Assembly: GCF_029689925.1 (NCBI RefSeq)
Contig: NZ_CP121445.1
Coordinates: 5,502,501-5,566,500 of the forward strand
Source of the DNA: Anaerocolumna sp. AGMB13025
GTDB lineage: Bacteria > Bacillota > Clostridia > Lachnospirales > Lachnospiraceae
Length of the DNA stretch: 64,000 nt
Reading direction: 5' to 3'
Positions 44,420 through 53,934 of the stretch are shown here, in pieces. The translations under genes were made by a program, and so were the position numbers. A model generated the notes under the pieces. That model searched no databases and had not been told where the DNA came from. It worked only from the letters and a program-made list of their open reading frames with translations. How positions within the stretch are numbered: the first letter of the stretch is position 1; each line of letters opens with the position of its first letter.

Positions 44420-45472
44420 CTATTGCAGAGGTACAAAATCTCCTCTGGCGGTTACGATTTCATAGCCGATTTGATGCATTCTGTTCTGGAGGCAAAACCG
44501 GCATTCGGCGGCTTCTTCTCCGGTACAGATTTTATTGTCGTAGAGTTCATACTGTTTTCTAACCGATACAGGGGATAAATTGGGCATTACTACGTTGGCA
44601 CCGGACATAATACCTTTTTCCCTTCCAAGTGGATGAATTGTTCCGAGGGCGGTTGTTGCCGGAATCAAGGCATTGGGTATCATTAGCCGTAAAATGCTGA
44701 TTAAAAATAGCGTCAGTTCCATAGAACCTTGCTTTTCCTCTGCAAAAGGTGTGTCGTGATGGGGCAGATATGGTCCGATTCCTACCATTGCCGGTGATAA
44801 TTCCTTAATAAATAAAAGATCCTCTGCCAGATTATCTGCCGTCTGATAAGGTGACCCCACCATAAACCCGGTACCTACCTGATAGCCAATGGCTTTTAAG
44901 TCTCTTAGGCACTGCTTCCTTACCTGTAAGCTTAGACTTGCCGGATGAAGTTTTCTGTAATGCTCTTCATTAGCAGTTTCATGGCGCAGCAGATAACGGT
45001 CTGCCCCTGCCTTATAAAAGGCAAGATAGGAATCATAGCTTTTTTCACCGATGGATAAGGTCAGGGCACAATCCGGATAATTCTTCTTTATAGAAGAAAT
45101 AATACGAATCATATCCTCATCGGAATAGCGCAGGTCTTCCCCTCCCTGTAAGACAAAGGTCCGGAACCCCAATTCATAACCCTGTTCACAGCAGGATAGG
45201 ATATCTTCATCTGATAGTCTGTATCGCACTACATTGGTATTGCTGCGGCGGATTCCGCAGTAGTAACAGTCATTTTTACAGTAATTTGTGAATTCGATTA
45301 AGCCTCTGGTATAGACTTTATTATCAAAATATTGGTTTGCTGTTTTCGCTGCTTTTTCCCTGGCATATTCTGTATCTTCCTCTGTATACCCGGATAACAG
45401 TTCTACAAATTCTTCTTTGGATAGGGTTCCTTTGATTTCTAAGGTGTCAATCAATGATTTCATGTTTGGCAT
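44420..45472 (-). CDS. hydE: [FeFe]-hydrogenase maturase HydE (radical SAM)
   Basis: 350 residues. Cluster motif CKNDCYYCG near 64, then VLQGGEDLRYSDEDM, LRHETANEEHYRKLHP, GTGFMVGSPYQT, MVGIGPYLPHHDTPFA, PATTALGTI and a C-terminal CRFCLQNR. This order is typical for HydE; PylB or biotin synthase lack the last. Helps build the dithiolate bridge of the H-cluster. First gene of the pair, preceded by a leader with its own terminator. Confidence 0.93.
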   Translation of the reverse strand: MPNMKSLIDTLEIKGTLSKEEFVELLSGYTEEDTEYAREKAAKTANQYFDNKVYTRGLIEFTNYCKNDCYYCGIRRSNTNVVRYRLSDEDILSCCEQGYELGFRTFVLQGGEDLRYSDEDMIRIISSIKKNYPDCALTLSIGEKSYDSYLAFYKAGADRYLLRHETANEEHYRKLHPASLSLQVRKQCLRDLKAIGYQVGTGFMVGSPYQTADNLAEDLLFIKELSPAMVGIGPYLPHHDTPFAEEKQGSMELTLFLISILRLMIPNALIPATTALGTIHPLGREKGIMSGANVVMPNLSPVSVRKQYELYDNKICTGEEAAECRFCLQNRMHQIGYEIVTARGDFVPLQ

Positions 45473-45558
45473 CTGGATTACTCACTTTCTTATGGGCTTA
45501 ACAAGGGGCCGGTCTGATGTTGAACTTACATAGGTGATTCATTACACTACCTGTGAAA

Positions 45559-45690
45559 TAAAAAAATCCCTGCACCCGGTTAAAGGTACAAGGACAGAAA
45601 AACAAACCATAATATAAATCATATCTGGTCTATCATACTATTCTCTCGCCTTTTCACTCGGGACGTACCCTTGTGCTCAGCACGACATTA
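45559..45690 (-). promoter_or_regulatory. Structured leader with terminator before hydE; possible riboswitch
   Basis: On the minus strand small hairpins GTGC-TGA-GCAC (45673-45683) and GGG-TACG-TCCC (45660-45670) precede a conserved-looking purine stretch (GAGTGAAAAGGCGAGAGAA). About 45 nt later comes the terminator TCCTTGTACC / GGGTGCAGGGA with seven T (45559-45595), some 87 bp before hydE. I cannot match it to a known riboswitch class. Confidence 0.5.
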
Positions 45691-46097
45691 TTTAATGTAT
45701 TAATTTTTAATAATTGTTAGTGGTTTCTTTGTTGTTTGTTATTAGTTATTTTGTTGTTATATGTTTTGTTATTATATGCTTTGTTATTAGTTATTGGCTG
45801 GTAGTTTTTAATAATTAATTATCAGCTATCTATTCTTAACTATTATCTATTGATAATTTTTCATTACTACTCAGCAGGCTTTGTTATTTTATTAACAACT
45901 TTCTATTCCAATTATACACCCATTTTTCTTTGAAGTAAATAGCAAATATCGTACCCACTTTAAATTCTGCCTCGTTTCGACATCCGGCTAATTAATAATT
46001 ATTATCTTTAAAGCTTTATAAAACCCAAGATTTTGTTTATTTACTAACAATTACAGATGTTTCGTTGTGCCTTAGCTCTTACTGATGAAATTATTTA
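45691..46097. other. Low-complexity spacer
   Basis: Repetitive TTGTTATTAGTTATT-like sequence between 45715 and 45850; no gene. Probably upstream of the hydE promoter on one side and past the DUF998 gene on the other. Confidence 0.5.
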
Positions 46098-46736
46098 CTA
46101 GTAGTAGTTATCTGTTGGGTAAATTAAGGTATTAAGATAAGACAGGGTAAATATGAATATCTGCAAGGTATAGATAACCAGTCTTTCTGTTAATCCCAAA
46201 ACATTTAATTTCATCGACATGGTTATGGGATTCAGGCTTCCGAATAAGGTTATGAGTATAGCTGTAACAAGAGTGAAGGTTCCAAACTTTTTCATTCCCT
46301 CTTCTTTCAGATAGCCGAATGCAAGGAAGAAGGCGGAAGCAATTGTTGTAAATATAACAATTACTGTTATAATAATATGCATCCTATTCTGAAAGTTCAT
46401 AACGGTCTTATCTTTGGTCAATGGAAAACTGCTGTAGCCTATAACAGAGGTAAACTGCATAATAAGCATAATGATAAAACCAATTTTTAATAATCGGTTA
46501 TAACGGCGGAATGCTTTTATGACCATTCCCAATACAAAAAGCAGGGAGCAGATTCCATATATAAAAGTAAATACCCGCAGCAGTTCTGCATTCGGTGCTC
46601 CATCTGCCGTAAGGGAACTGATATCCGTTGTAATCGGATTATATTCCTTCCAAAGGATTCTGCCCAGCGTTGTATGTATAAAATAAGTAACTGTTCCTAT
46701 CATGCCAAAGGGCATAAGGTATTTTTCTAATTTCAT
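46098..46736 (-). CDS. DUF998 family membrane protein
   Basis: About 212 residues from the ATG at 46736 (GGAAG upstream). Six membrane helices predicted by eye; the sequence FIHTTLGRILWKEYNPITTDISSLTADGAPNA in the first loop is the DUF998 signature region (W/E-Y-NP-...-D-S-L). Function unknown; related proteins are sometimes near lipid or quinone metabolism. A 55-bp tandem repeat lies directly upstream of the start. Confidence 0.8.
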   Translation of the reverse strand: MKLEKYLMPFGMIGTVTYFIHTTLGRILWKEYNPITTDISSLTADGAPNAELLRVFTFIYGICSLLFVLGMVIKAFRRYNRLLKIGFIIMLIMQFTSVIGYSSFPLTKDKTVMNFQNRMHIIITVIVIFTTIASAFFLAFGYLKEEGMKKFGTFTLVTAILITLFGSLNPITMSMKLNVLGLTERLVIYTLQIFIFTLSYLNTLIYPTDNYY

Positions 46737-46780
46737 GAATCTGCTTCCTTTCAATTTTCCTAAGTATACCGATTCTCTCA

Positions 46781-47075
46781 CTTATCAATTATAATTCGTA
46801 TATCAATTATCAATATGTAGACCAATTATCCTACTTATCAATTATAATTCGTATACCAATTATCAATATGTAGACTAATTATCCTATGTATATCAATTAT
46901 AATTTGTATACCAATTATCAATATACAGACTAATTATCCTATGTATATCACTTATGATTCGTGTACCAATTATCAATATGTAGACCAATTATCCTACTTA
47001 TATCAATATAATTCGTATACCAATCATCAATATGCCGGTCGATTATCAATACGTCGGTCGATTATCATAAGTATA
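46781..47075. repeat. About 55-bp tandem repeat, five copies
   Basis: Units begin near 46783, 46836, 46891, 46946 and 47001 and share TATCAATTATAATTCGTATACC and ATCAATATGTAGACCAATTATCC-like halves; a last degenerate part has CGGTCGATTATCA twice. Lengths 53 to 55 bp. It occupies the promoter side of the DUF998 gene and contains inverted AATTAT-type pairs. No spacers or leader of CRISPR kind. Confidence 0.88.
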
Positions 47076-47193
47076 CAAGTTATTCTTAATATATTATAAA
47101 TGAATGTTACACCCTTTAACCTTAACTATCTAAACACAACTTAATTATATAGGAAAAATTAAGAATTTGAAATAGTATTAAACCCTTTAACTT

Positions 47194-48705
47194 TTATTCT
47201 TTTATACAAAATACAAATTCCGTTCCTTCACCTGACTTGCTGTTTAAACTTATGGTTCCGCCATGCTGTTCAATAATATATTTGCAGATGGATAGTCCAA
47301 GACCGGAGCCTGGAATACTCATAGTCCTTGATTTTTCAGCACGGTAAAACAAATCAAATACATAAGGGGCATCCTCGGTACTGATACCGTTTCCGTTATC
47401 TTTCACCGAGATGATAACCTCATGATTTGCACTGTCATATTCCGTCTTAATCCGTATAAATCCACCCTTGGGCTTTGTGTATTTCATACTGTTATCAATC
47501 AGGTTGGTGATAACCTGGGTAATACGGTTTTCATCCATGGATACTAATATATCCGGCACCTTGTTTTCCCAGTCAAAGATAAAACCTCTTTGTTCCACCA
47601 GCTCTTTTACGTCTTTTTCAAGCTTACCAATATATTCCAGAAAGTAATGCTCCGTTTTTGTTATCTTTAATTCGTTTAGTTCCGCATTGGAGTGTTCCAG
47701 TAAATCACTTATCATATGATTTAAAAGTTCCGCTTTTTTGATCAGAATATCATAATACTTCTTTTTCTTATCGGGTGTATCTGCCAAACCGTCCCTTAAC
47801 CCCTCGGTATACGCTTTTATTGTTGAAATTGGAGTTTTTAAATCGTGGGAGATGCAGGAAATAAGCTCTTTTTGAGAACGTTTTAGCTGATCTTCCTTCT
47901 CTTTATTCTCTTTTAATTTATCCCTCATTAATTCAAAGCCATAGGTCAATTCATCCACTTCATTATGATTTAAGTTATTTCCATGGATGTTAACAACGGG
48001 AATATCATAATTTCCTAAAAGAATCGCCTGGGCAGAGTCGCTGATTTCCTTCATGGGGGTTACTATATGTTTCTTCATATAAACCGCATGGTAAAGGAAT
48101 AAAAGAACAGCCAAAAAGACTGCAGTCAGTACCGGTAGATAGATTGAAATAAGTAAATCTGCTTCGCTTTTCCCGATTATATCATCTCTTGGAATTAAAA
48201 ACAGGACAAACCCTGAAACCCGCCTTCCCTCTAAGGAACCTTGGCTTATCCCTTTTTTATCGCCTTCCAGTAAAAAGGCTGCACGGATATCTTTTTTATT
48301 CTGCTGGTAAAAGCTATTATCAAATTGAACTACTTCTTTTAAGTTAACATAATCACCCTTCTTTAACTTAAATTCTTTGGAATCCGTTAAGACTTTTCCT
48401 TCTAAATCCAGAATAACATAGGGATAAAATTTTATTGCAGTCAAACCTGTTGAATCTGCTGACTGCTCTTTACTGTTATTGAGTTTCTCCGATGCCTTAT
48501 TGGCTCCAAAATTCCCAGCCGATATATTAACCTCTTCTTCTATAACCCTTAATTCATCTGCTGCCAGAATTCTAGCCTGATTATAAAAGGATAATTCTTT
48601 ATAAGCATAAAAGCGTTTTATGCTTATAAAGACAGAGATAATCAGCGAAAATATGACAACAGCATGAATTACTATTTCTTTTCTTAAAATCGTCCGGTTC
48701 TTCAT
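47194..48705 (-). CDS. Sensor histidine kinase
   Basis: About 503 residues from the ATG at 48705 (GGAGAAGG upstream). Membrane helix ~10-32, a ~130-residue extracellular domain, helix ~165-190, HAMP (MKKHIVTPMKEISDSAQAIL), HisKA box CISHDLKTPISTIKAYTEG, and HATPase N box QVITNLIDNSMKYTKP, DNGNGIS and GSGLGLSI. A large extracellular loop separates it from Bce-type intramembrane sensors, although the gene neighbours are an ABC exporter. Likely senses a peptide or envelope stress. A 46-bp repeat shared with 53209 is upstream. Confidence 0.92.
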   Translation of the reverse strand: MKNRTILRKEIVIHAVVIFSLIISVFISIKRFYAYKELSFYNQARILAADELRVIEEEVNISAGNFGANKASEKLNNSKEQSADSTGLTAIKFYPYVILDLEGKVLTDSKEFKLKKGDYVNLKEVVQFDNSFYQQNKKDIRAAFLLEGDKKGISQGSLEGRRVSGFVLFLIPRDDIIGKSEADLLISIYLPVLTAVFLAVLLFLYHAVYMKKHIVTPMKEISDSAQAILLGNYDIPVVNIHGNNLNHNEVDELTYGFELMRDKLKENKEKEDQLKRSQKELISCISHDLKTPISTIKAYTEGLRDGLADTPDKKKKYYDILIKKAELLNHMISDLLEHSNAELNELKITKTEHYFLEYIGKLEKDVKELVEQRGFIFDWENKVPDILVSMDENRITQVITNLIDNSMKYTKPKGGFIRIKTEYDSANHEVIISVKDNGNGISTEDAPYVFDLFYRAEKSRTMSIPGSGLGLSICKYIIEQHGGTISLNSKSGEGTEFVFCIKE

Positions 48706-48755
48706 ACCTTCTCCATTTATAGTTAAACTCAAAGTCATAAGGTTAAACTATAATC

Positions 48756-48801
48756 TGTATTCATTCATAACACTAAATTGGGCTTTTGACTCTCGAATCA
48801 T
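48756..48801. repeat. 46-bp repeat, copy 1 (before the histidine kinase)
   Basis: Shares about 38 of 46 positions with 53209-53255: TGTATTCATTC, AACACTAAATTG, CTTTTGAC and CGAATCAT blocks in the same order and strand. Both copies lie 50-190 bp upstream of genes of the same ABC/two-component locus. Confidence 0.85.
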
Positions 48802-48937
48802 ACACTAAACTAAATATACCTTAACACCAGCATATTTCAAACAGACCTGAAGCAAGCCGCACCGAAATGCATCGCTGGGCTGGAAATCCAAACGATGTGC
48901 AGAATTGAATTTCAAACTCCCAAATTAACTATTACTA

Positions 48938-49621
48938 TTAAGTAACCGACAGCTTATATCCCACACCCCATACTGTTTTAATATAATCCAGCCGGTAAAG
49001 ATTTAACTTTTCCCGTATCCGCTTTATGTAAACAGCCACACTGCTGATGTCGCCATACTCATTCATTCCCCACACATTTTCATAAATCTGTTCTTTGGTA
49101 AATACCTGGTTTAAGTGGCTGGCAAAGAAATATAATACCTCATACTCTTTCGTAGTCAGTTCCAGTTCTTCTTCACCGACTTTAGCCGTATAACTTTCCT
49201 TATGTAAAATCAGCTTCCCCACCGTAAGCCCATCTTCCTTTATAACAGGAGCTGACTTATGATACCGTCTTAAATGGGCTTTCACTCTTGCCACCAGTTC
49301 CAATGGGCTAAAAGGCTTGGTTACGTAATCGTCGGCACCGATTCCTAAGGATATGACTTTATCCATCTCCCCGCTTTTTGCAGACAGCATTAATATGGGA
49401 ATCTCCGATGTTGCACGTATCTTTTTGCATACCGCCATTCCGTCCAGTTTTGGAAGCATAATATCAAGAAGAACCATATCCGGCTTGCAGATTTCAAAAA
49501 GTTCCAAACCCTTTTCTCCGTCAAATGCGATTTGTACGGCGTAACCTTCCACTTCCAGATAATCTCCCAGAATTTCCGCCAGTTCCACTTCATCCTCGAT
49601 TATTAACACCGTCTGCATCAT
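48938..49621 (-). CDS. Response regulator, OmpR/PhoB type
   Basis: 227 residues. Receiver domain with acidic pair EDE near 9, phospho-acceptor in DMVLLDIMLPKLDG near 53, Thr/Ser region LMLSAKSG, Lys in DYVTKPFSPLEL. Winged-helix effector from ~130 (LTTKEYEVLYFFASHLNQVFTKEQIYENVWG...SVAVYIKRIREKL...IKTVWGVGYKL). Partner of the kinase downstream and likely regulator of the ABC exporter upstream. The ABC ATPase stop is 14 bp before its start. Confidence 0.95.
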   Translation of the reverse strand: MMQTVLIIEDEVELAEILGDYLEVEGYAVQIAFDGEKGLELFEICKPDMVLLDIMLPKLDGMAVCKKIRATSEIPILMLSAKSGEMDKVISLGIGADDYVTKPFSPLELVARVKAHLRRYHKSAPVIKEDGLTVGKLILHKESYTAKVGEEELELTTKEYEVLYFFASHLNQVFTKEQIYENVWGMNEYGDISSVAVYIKRIREKLNLYRLDYIKTVWGVGYKLSVT

Positions 49622-49635
49622 ACCAAACCTCTTTC

Positions 49636-50421
49636 CTACCAGCCGCGATTTTTTAAAAAATCATACAGAACGGCTTCTCTTTGGGGTTCTGTCTTTTTAT
49701 CATATTCATCCAGCCTTAGTTCACCGTCTACCCTGCCGTCCCGTAAGTATATGATACGGTTTCCCCGTACAGCGGCTTTCAGGTCATGGGTAACCATAAC
49801 CACCGCCTGATTCTTACTGTGGATTTCAGTAAAGATATTAAGAACCTCTTCTCCTGCCTGGGAATTAAGCGCCCCGGTGGGTTCATCTGCAAACAGAATT
49901 TCCGGTTCATTCATTAAGGCCCGGCAGATCGCCGCTCTCTGCCTTTGTCCCCCGGATAACTGTCCCGGATATTTCTTCTGGTGTTTTGTAAGCTCCATTT
50001 GTTCTAACAAACGATCGATCCGCCTTTCCAAGCTGATTTTACGGTCAGCAGAATTTAAGTTTTGTTTATCCCTATTCGCTTTATAGGAGGGACTTTTAAT
50101 ATTCTCCCGTATGGTCAGATCAGGTATTAAGTTAATTCCCTGGAATACAAAGCCGATTTTATCTTTTCGGATGGCTGCCAGTTCCTTTTCCCGGCTGTTT
50201 GTTATATTTTTTTCACCTAAACAGACTTCACCGCTGGTTACCTGATCCATTCCGCTTAGGAGATACAAAAGAGTGGATTTGCCGGAACCCGAACTTCCCA
50301 TAATAACGGTAAAATCCTCCTTATAGAGTTCCAGGTTCATATTTTTAATTACATTATTGACTTCTCCATCGGTCAGGTAACTTTTACATACTAAATTTGT
50401 TTTTATTATAACATGATTCAT
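49636..50421 (-). CDS. ABC transporter ATP-binding protein (MacB/LolD/BceA-like)
   Basis: 261 residues. Walker A GSSGSGKST near 42, Q-loop VFQGINLIPDLT, signature LSGGQRQR near 155, Walker B ILFADEPTGALNS, switch His MVTHD. The type pairs with FtsX-like permeases. C-terminus carries an added charged tail (YDKKTEPQREAVLYDFLKNRGW). Export of a peptide or resistance to one is likely. Follows the permease gene after a 335-bp AT-rich gap. Confidence 0.93.
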   Translation of the reverse strand: MNHVIIKTNLVCKSYLTDGEVNNVIKNMNLELYKEDFTVIMGSSGSGKSTLLYLLSGMDQVTSGEVCLGEKNITNSREKELAAIRKDKIGFVFQGINLIPDLTIRENIKSPSYKANRDKQNLNSADRKISLERRIDRLLEQMELTKHQKKYPGQLSGGQRQRAAICRALMNEPEILFADEPTGALNSQAGEEVLNIFTEIHSKNQAVVMVTHDLKAAVRGNRIIYLRDGRVDGELRLDEYDKKTEPQREAVLYDFLKNRGW

Positions 50422-50756
50422 ATTTATTTACCTCATCTTTTAAGTTATGACTTTAAATTATTTCTTTTATTTCTTTTAAAATTCTAATTTAATCAATCCA
50501 TATTTCGTTGCACTTTTTGCTTTTTACAGGCTTATATAAGGTATTTCAAGCTATTTCATGGTATTCTAAGCTATTCCTGTTTTTTTCAGGTTTGTTTTAT
50601 TCTCATTTAGTTATGCTCATTTCATGTTTTTTCATAATTATTTCGGGTTTATCACAAGTTTATTTCACGCTTTTTTATGCTTATTTCATGTTATTTCAAA
50701 GCCTATTTCTTGGTAATTCCATATTCATTTCCTCCCGGATTAAATACAAAATTTCA
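50422..50756. other. Low-complexity spacer between permease and ATPase genes
   Basis: T-rich with many TTTCATG / TTATTTCA motifs; no gene and no clear promoter. Unusually long for two subunits of one transporter. Confidence 0.5.
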
Positions 50757-53066
50757 TTATTCCTGGTTCAGTTCATCCATATGATTACCGTTTAAGGTCC
50801 AGGAAGAAAGTACTGTACTTGACATAAACATAAGCAATATCAGTAGATTGCCAATTAGCATATAGGGCAGGCTATAATTCACCAGGTACTTTTTAAAGCC
50901 GAAGAAGGATAAGCATAGCACCATGATTTTCGGGTAAAGCAAAATGAAGGATGGTATGGTAATTATCATGGATATTACAGCTATAATTCCTGTGTAGTAT
51001 AAGTTAGCTTTAATCAGGTGGGAAGACGAATAGCCGATACATTTATAAATACTGTTTACTTTTCTGTTATCATTGTTTTTTAAATATACAATGGCTGTTA
51101 TATTAAGGGCTCCAAGCAATAGGGACAGAATCATAAACGGTGTGATAGCCTTAATCTGAGGATCACAAATCGTGGCCATAATACTGCTATATTTGTCTTT
51201 CCGCGGTAAGATATCCAGACTGTCCTTATATTTGCTGCCATACTTTTTAATATATTGATTTATATCGGTATCTGGCTTTAAGTACACGGAAGCTTCGGTA
51301 TATTGAAATGCCACACCGTTTTCCTCAAAGGTTGCGCCGAGCAGCCTGCAGCCTCTTCCCATGTTATAATAGCTTTGATAGATTCCGGTAATTAACAGGC
51401 TGACTTTCTTATCTACATCCAGATATACCTCGAGGTAATCACCGATTTCTTTCTTAAATTCTTTGGCAGCCAGGCTGGATATGACGATTTCATTGCTGTA
51501 TCTGGGATTCCGGCCTTCAATTAAGGGCATATCAATATTTTCATAGGTCTCATAAACCATTGCCATAATAATAGGTTCCCCCATGCCTTTCTTCCAGGGC
51601 ACCATGACATTAACATCATTTGCAGTCAGGATCGCCCGGTCTGTTTCCGGTTCTTTTTTCAGTTCCTCCATTACAGGCAGGAACTGCTTCGGGGACAGGG
51701 AACTAACCGCTACATCATGTTTATCAAAACCGATCCAGTAATAATTGTTGGTTTTCATATCTTTAATAATGTTAAAACTGGATAAGGCAAAATTAAAACA
51801 GTATATTGATACGATACAGGTTAAAATAATATAGCCGGTATTCTTCCTGTCACGCTGCAGCATCCTTATTCCGATTCCGGCTGCGGAAAAGTTTAGCTTA
51901 TCGGAAAATAAATAGTGCTTATGTTTCTTTTTCCCCAGCTCGGCTTCTTTGCCGTTTAAAATCACCACCGGCTTCATACTCTTTAACTTTCTCAGGACAC
52001 TATAAACCTGAAGGAGTACAAATCCTAAGATAACTAAGACGCAGGTTATGCCGGGAATTAATGTACCGTTTGATTTTACCTCCCCCAGATTTTTAAACGC
52101 CTGAACCATAAAACTGTCCGATATGAGAAAGGAAGCCGCCGCACCGGCTATACTACCGACTGCCACAATAAACAGATAGAGCTTTAAATAGATTCCGGTT
52201 AACTCCTTATTACTGTAACCTATGGCTTTATAGATGGCTATGGTTTTCTTATCATATAGCAGAGCATTCCTTATCATATAACGAATCATGATACAGCTTA
52301 CCAGGAGGATTAGAATACTGATTCCAAGGAGGATGCCTCCCAGTATTTTTTCCATAATGGCATTGTTATTTGTCCTATCTTCTAAGGTTATCCCTCTGCC
52401 TTCTAACACTCCGGCATACTTTTCCCGGTATTCGTCTATAATGCTGCTGCCCCTGACATCGTCGCCGCCATAGACAGCAATGTATTGTTCTACCGGAAAT
52501 TCCTCTGGCAGACTGCCGGTAAGAATTTCATTATTATAGGCCAGACTCATATTATAGGGATCCGTATAGATACCGATTACTTTATATTTCATATGCAGGT
52601 TTGTACCGGTAATATCAAGATAGTCACCTGTTTTAAGATTATTTTCATTGGCAAAGACCGCGGATATAATGCATTCCTTATCCCCAGGCTTTCTTAACTC
52701 CCCGCTTATCACCCGGTAATGCCCGTGTAGATCTTCCTGGTATTCCACCAGATCAGAAAATCCGCTTACTAATTTCGTGTTACTTATAACCTTTTCTGTC
52801 AGGTAATGATACGTTACAATCGATGCTTTTTCACACAAATCCAGTGCTTTAAAGCGTTCCCTTACCTGTTCCAGTTCCGTTTGCGGCATTTCAAAGGGAT
52901 ATACCTTCACCTTTGGAGCGTCACAGGCCTTACTTAATTCTTTATATGGTTTTTGTAAGGAAGTCATAATCACCATGGAACTAGTCATTAATATGGAACA
53001 GACAAAGACGATAATAAAGATAATTGCCGACTGTAATTTTCTCTGTCTTAACTTTTTCATCCACAT
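50757..53066 (-). CDS. ABC transporter permease, FtsX/MacB-like with two FtsX units
   Basis: About 769 residues from the ATG at 53066 (AGAGGG upstream). N-terminal helix ~8-32, a ~200-residue extracellular domain, three helices ~255-370 (first FtsX unit, CIMIRYMIRNALLYDKKTIAIYKAIGYSNKELTGIYLK), one helix near 420, a second extracellular domain, and three helices at the end (second unit, NDNRKVNSIYKCIGYSSSHLIKANLYYTG). Same layout as MacB-like or BceB-like permeases. Exports or removes peptides. Precedes the ATPase and two-component genes in transcription order. Confidence 0.9.
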   Translation of the reverse strand: MWMKKLRQRKLQSAIIFIIVFVCSILMTSSMVIMTSLQKPYKELSKACDAPKVKVYPFEMPQTELEQVRERFKALDLCEKASIVTYHYLTEKVISNTKLVSGFSDLVEYQEDLHGHYRVISGELRKPGDKECIISAVFANENNLKTGDYLDITGTNLHMKYKVIGIYTDPYNMSLAYNNEILTGSLPEEFPVEQYIAVYGGDDVRGSSIIDEYREKYAGVLEGRGITLEDRTNNNAIMEKILGGILLGISILILLVSCIMIRYMIRNALLYDKKTIAIYKAIGYSNKELTGIYLKLYLFIVAVGSIAGAAASFLISDSFMVQAFKNLGEVKSNGTLIPGITCVLVILGFVLLQVYSVLRKLKSMKPVVILNGKEAELGKKKHKHYLFSDKLNFSAAGIGIRMLQRDRKNTGYIILTCIVSIYCFNFALSSFNIIKDMKTNNYYWIGFDKHDVAVSSLSPKQFLPVMEELKKEPETDRAILTANDVNVMVPWKKGMGEPIIMAMVYETYENIDMPLIEGRNPRYSNEIVISSLAAKEFKKEIGDYLEVYLDVDKKVSLLITGIYQSYYNMGRGCRLLGATFEENGVAFQYTEASVYLKPDTDINQYIKKYGSKYKDSLDILPRKDKYSSIMATICDPQIKAITPFMILSLLLGALNITAIVYLKNNDNRKVNSIYKCIGYSSSHLIKANLYYTGIIAVISMIITIPSFILLYPKIMVLCLSFFGFKKYLVNYSLPYMLIGNLLILLMFMSSTVLSSWTLNGNHMDELNQE

Positions 53067-53208
53067 AAAAAAATCCCTCTTTTCATTCTTTCTATCATAC
53101 ATCTTACCGTACGAATTTTAAATAAAAAGAGGGAATTTATGAATAATTATGAAAAATTAAAATATAGTAATCCAATTAAAAGATTTGAGTGTCAAAAGAT
53201 CTCTCAAC

Positions 53209-53255
53209 ATGTATTCATTCCAAACACTAAATTGATCTTTTGACACTTGAATCAT
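53209..53255. repeat. 46-bp repeat, copy 2 (before the permease)
   Basis: See 48756. Here it also forms the right arm of an inverted repeat, AGTGTCAAAAGATC (53189-53202) with GATCTTTTGACACT (53234-53247), between the HAD gene and the permease. Confidence 0.85.
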
Positions 53256-53929
53256 TAAAATATATTAATCAGATCACTGATCCGGTCAATTAAAATATCG
53301 GCATCCTTTAATTCATCTTTTAAAGCAAACCCATATTTACATCCAATGGTATAGATTCCGTTGTACTGACCGGCTTCCATATCCTGCTTCCTGTCACCGA
53401 TTATGACCATTTTCTCTTCATAGCGGTGCTTTATCGATTTTAGAATTTCATGTTTTGGCAGAAAATTATATTCTTCCGAGCAGATAAAATCATCAAAGTA
53501 CCGGTCTAACCGGAATAATTTCCGATGATTCTCCAGGTAATAGATATTACAGTTGCTGATAAAAACCAGATGATAGCTCTTTTCCTTTAAATAGTTCAGG
53601 GTTTTTAGGGCATCTTCATATAAAACCGGTTTCCCCTCCTCGATTAACCGTCTCATTTCAATTCCGATTAAATTACTGCAATACTGCTGGAGTTCCGGAC
53701 CCAGATCCGGTTTAAACTTCCTCCACATATCTTTTGCATTAAACCCCAGCCAGTAGCTGATTTCTTTATCTGTCCATTCCCGGTCTTCGGCCAGGCCTTC
53801 TTTTACAAGATAACCGTAGGCTTTTTTAAAGGCATGGGCATATATTTTCAAACTGTCATGGAGCGTCCCGTCATAATCTAAAAAAATGGTTCTGATTTGT
53901 GCAATGGGTATGGTATTATAGTATTCCAT
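53255..53929 (-). CDS. HAD-superfamily hydrolase at the end of the rib operon
   Basis: 224 residues. Motif I IFLDYDGTLHDS near 17, motif II LVFISNCN near 117, motif III/IV with KHEILKSIKHRYEEKMVIIGDRKQDMEAG near 165. A cap domain of helices lies between. It follows ribH by five bases, so it is very likely in the riboflavin operon, where a HAD phosphatase is needed to dephosphorylate the pyrimidine phosphate intermediate; that role has been assigned to HAD enzymes in Bacillus and E. coli. Assignment here is by position only. Confidence 0.85.
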   Translation of the reverse strand: MEYYNTIPIAQIRTIFLDYDGTLHDSLKIYAHAFKKAYGYLVKEGLAEDREWTDKEISYWLGFNAKDMWRKFKPDLGPELQQYCSNLIGIEMRRLIEEGKPVLYEDALKTLNYLKEKSYHLVFISNCNIYYLENHRKLFRLDRYFDDFICSEEYNFLPKHEILKSIKHRYEEKMVIIGDRKQDMEAGQYNGIYTIGCKYGFALKDELKDADILIDRISDLINIF

Positions 53930-53934
53930 ATAAC

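Noticed and set aside
45640..45690. TPP riboswitch before hydE
   Set aside because: CTGAG is present but the second conserved half of the aptamer is absent, and neither gene is a thiamin gene.
46781..47075. CRISPR array
   Set aside because: The whole 55-bp unit is repeated, including the part that would be a spacer; no leader or cas genes.
47194..53066. Standard BceRS-BceAB bacitracin module
   Set aside because: The ABC parts fit, but the kinase has a large extracellular domain instead of the short Bce-type membrane sensor, so only a general peptide-stress role is claimed.
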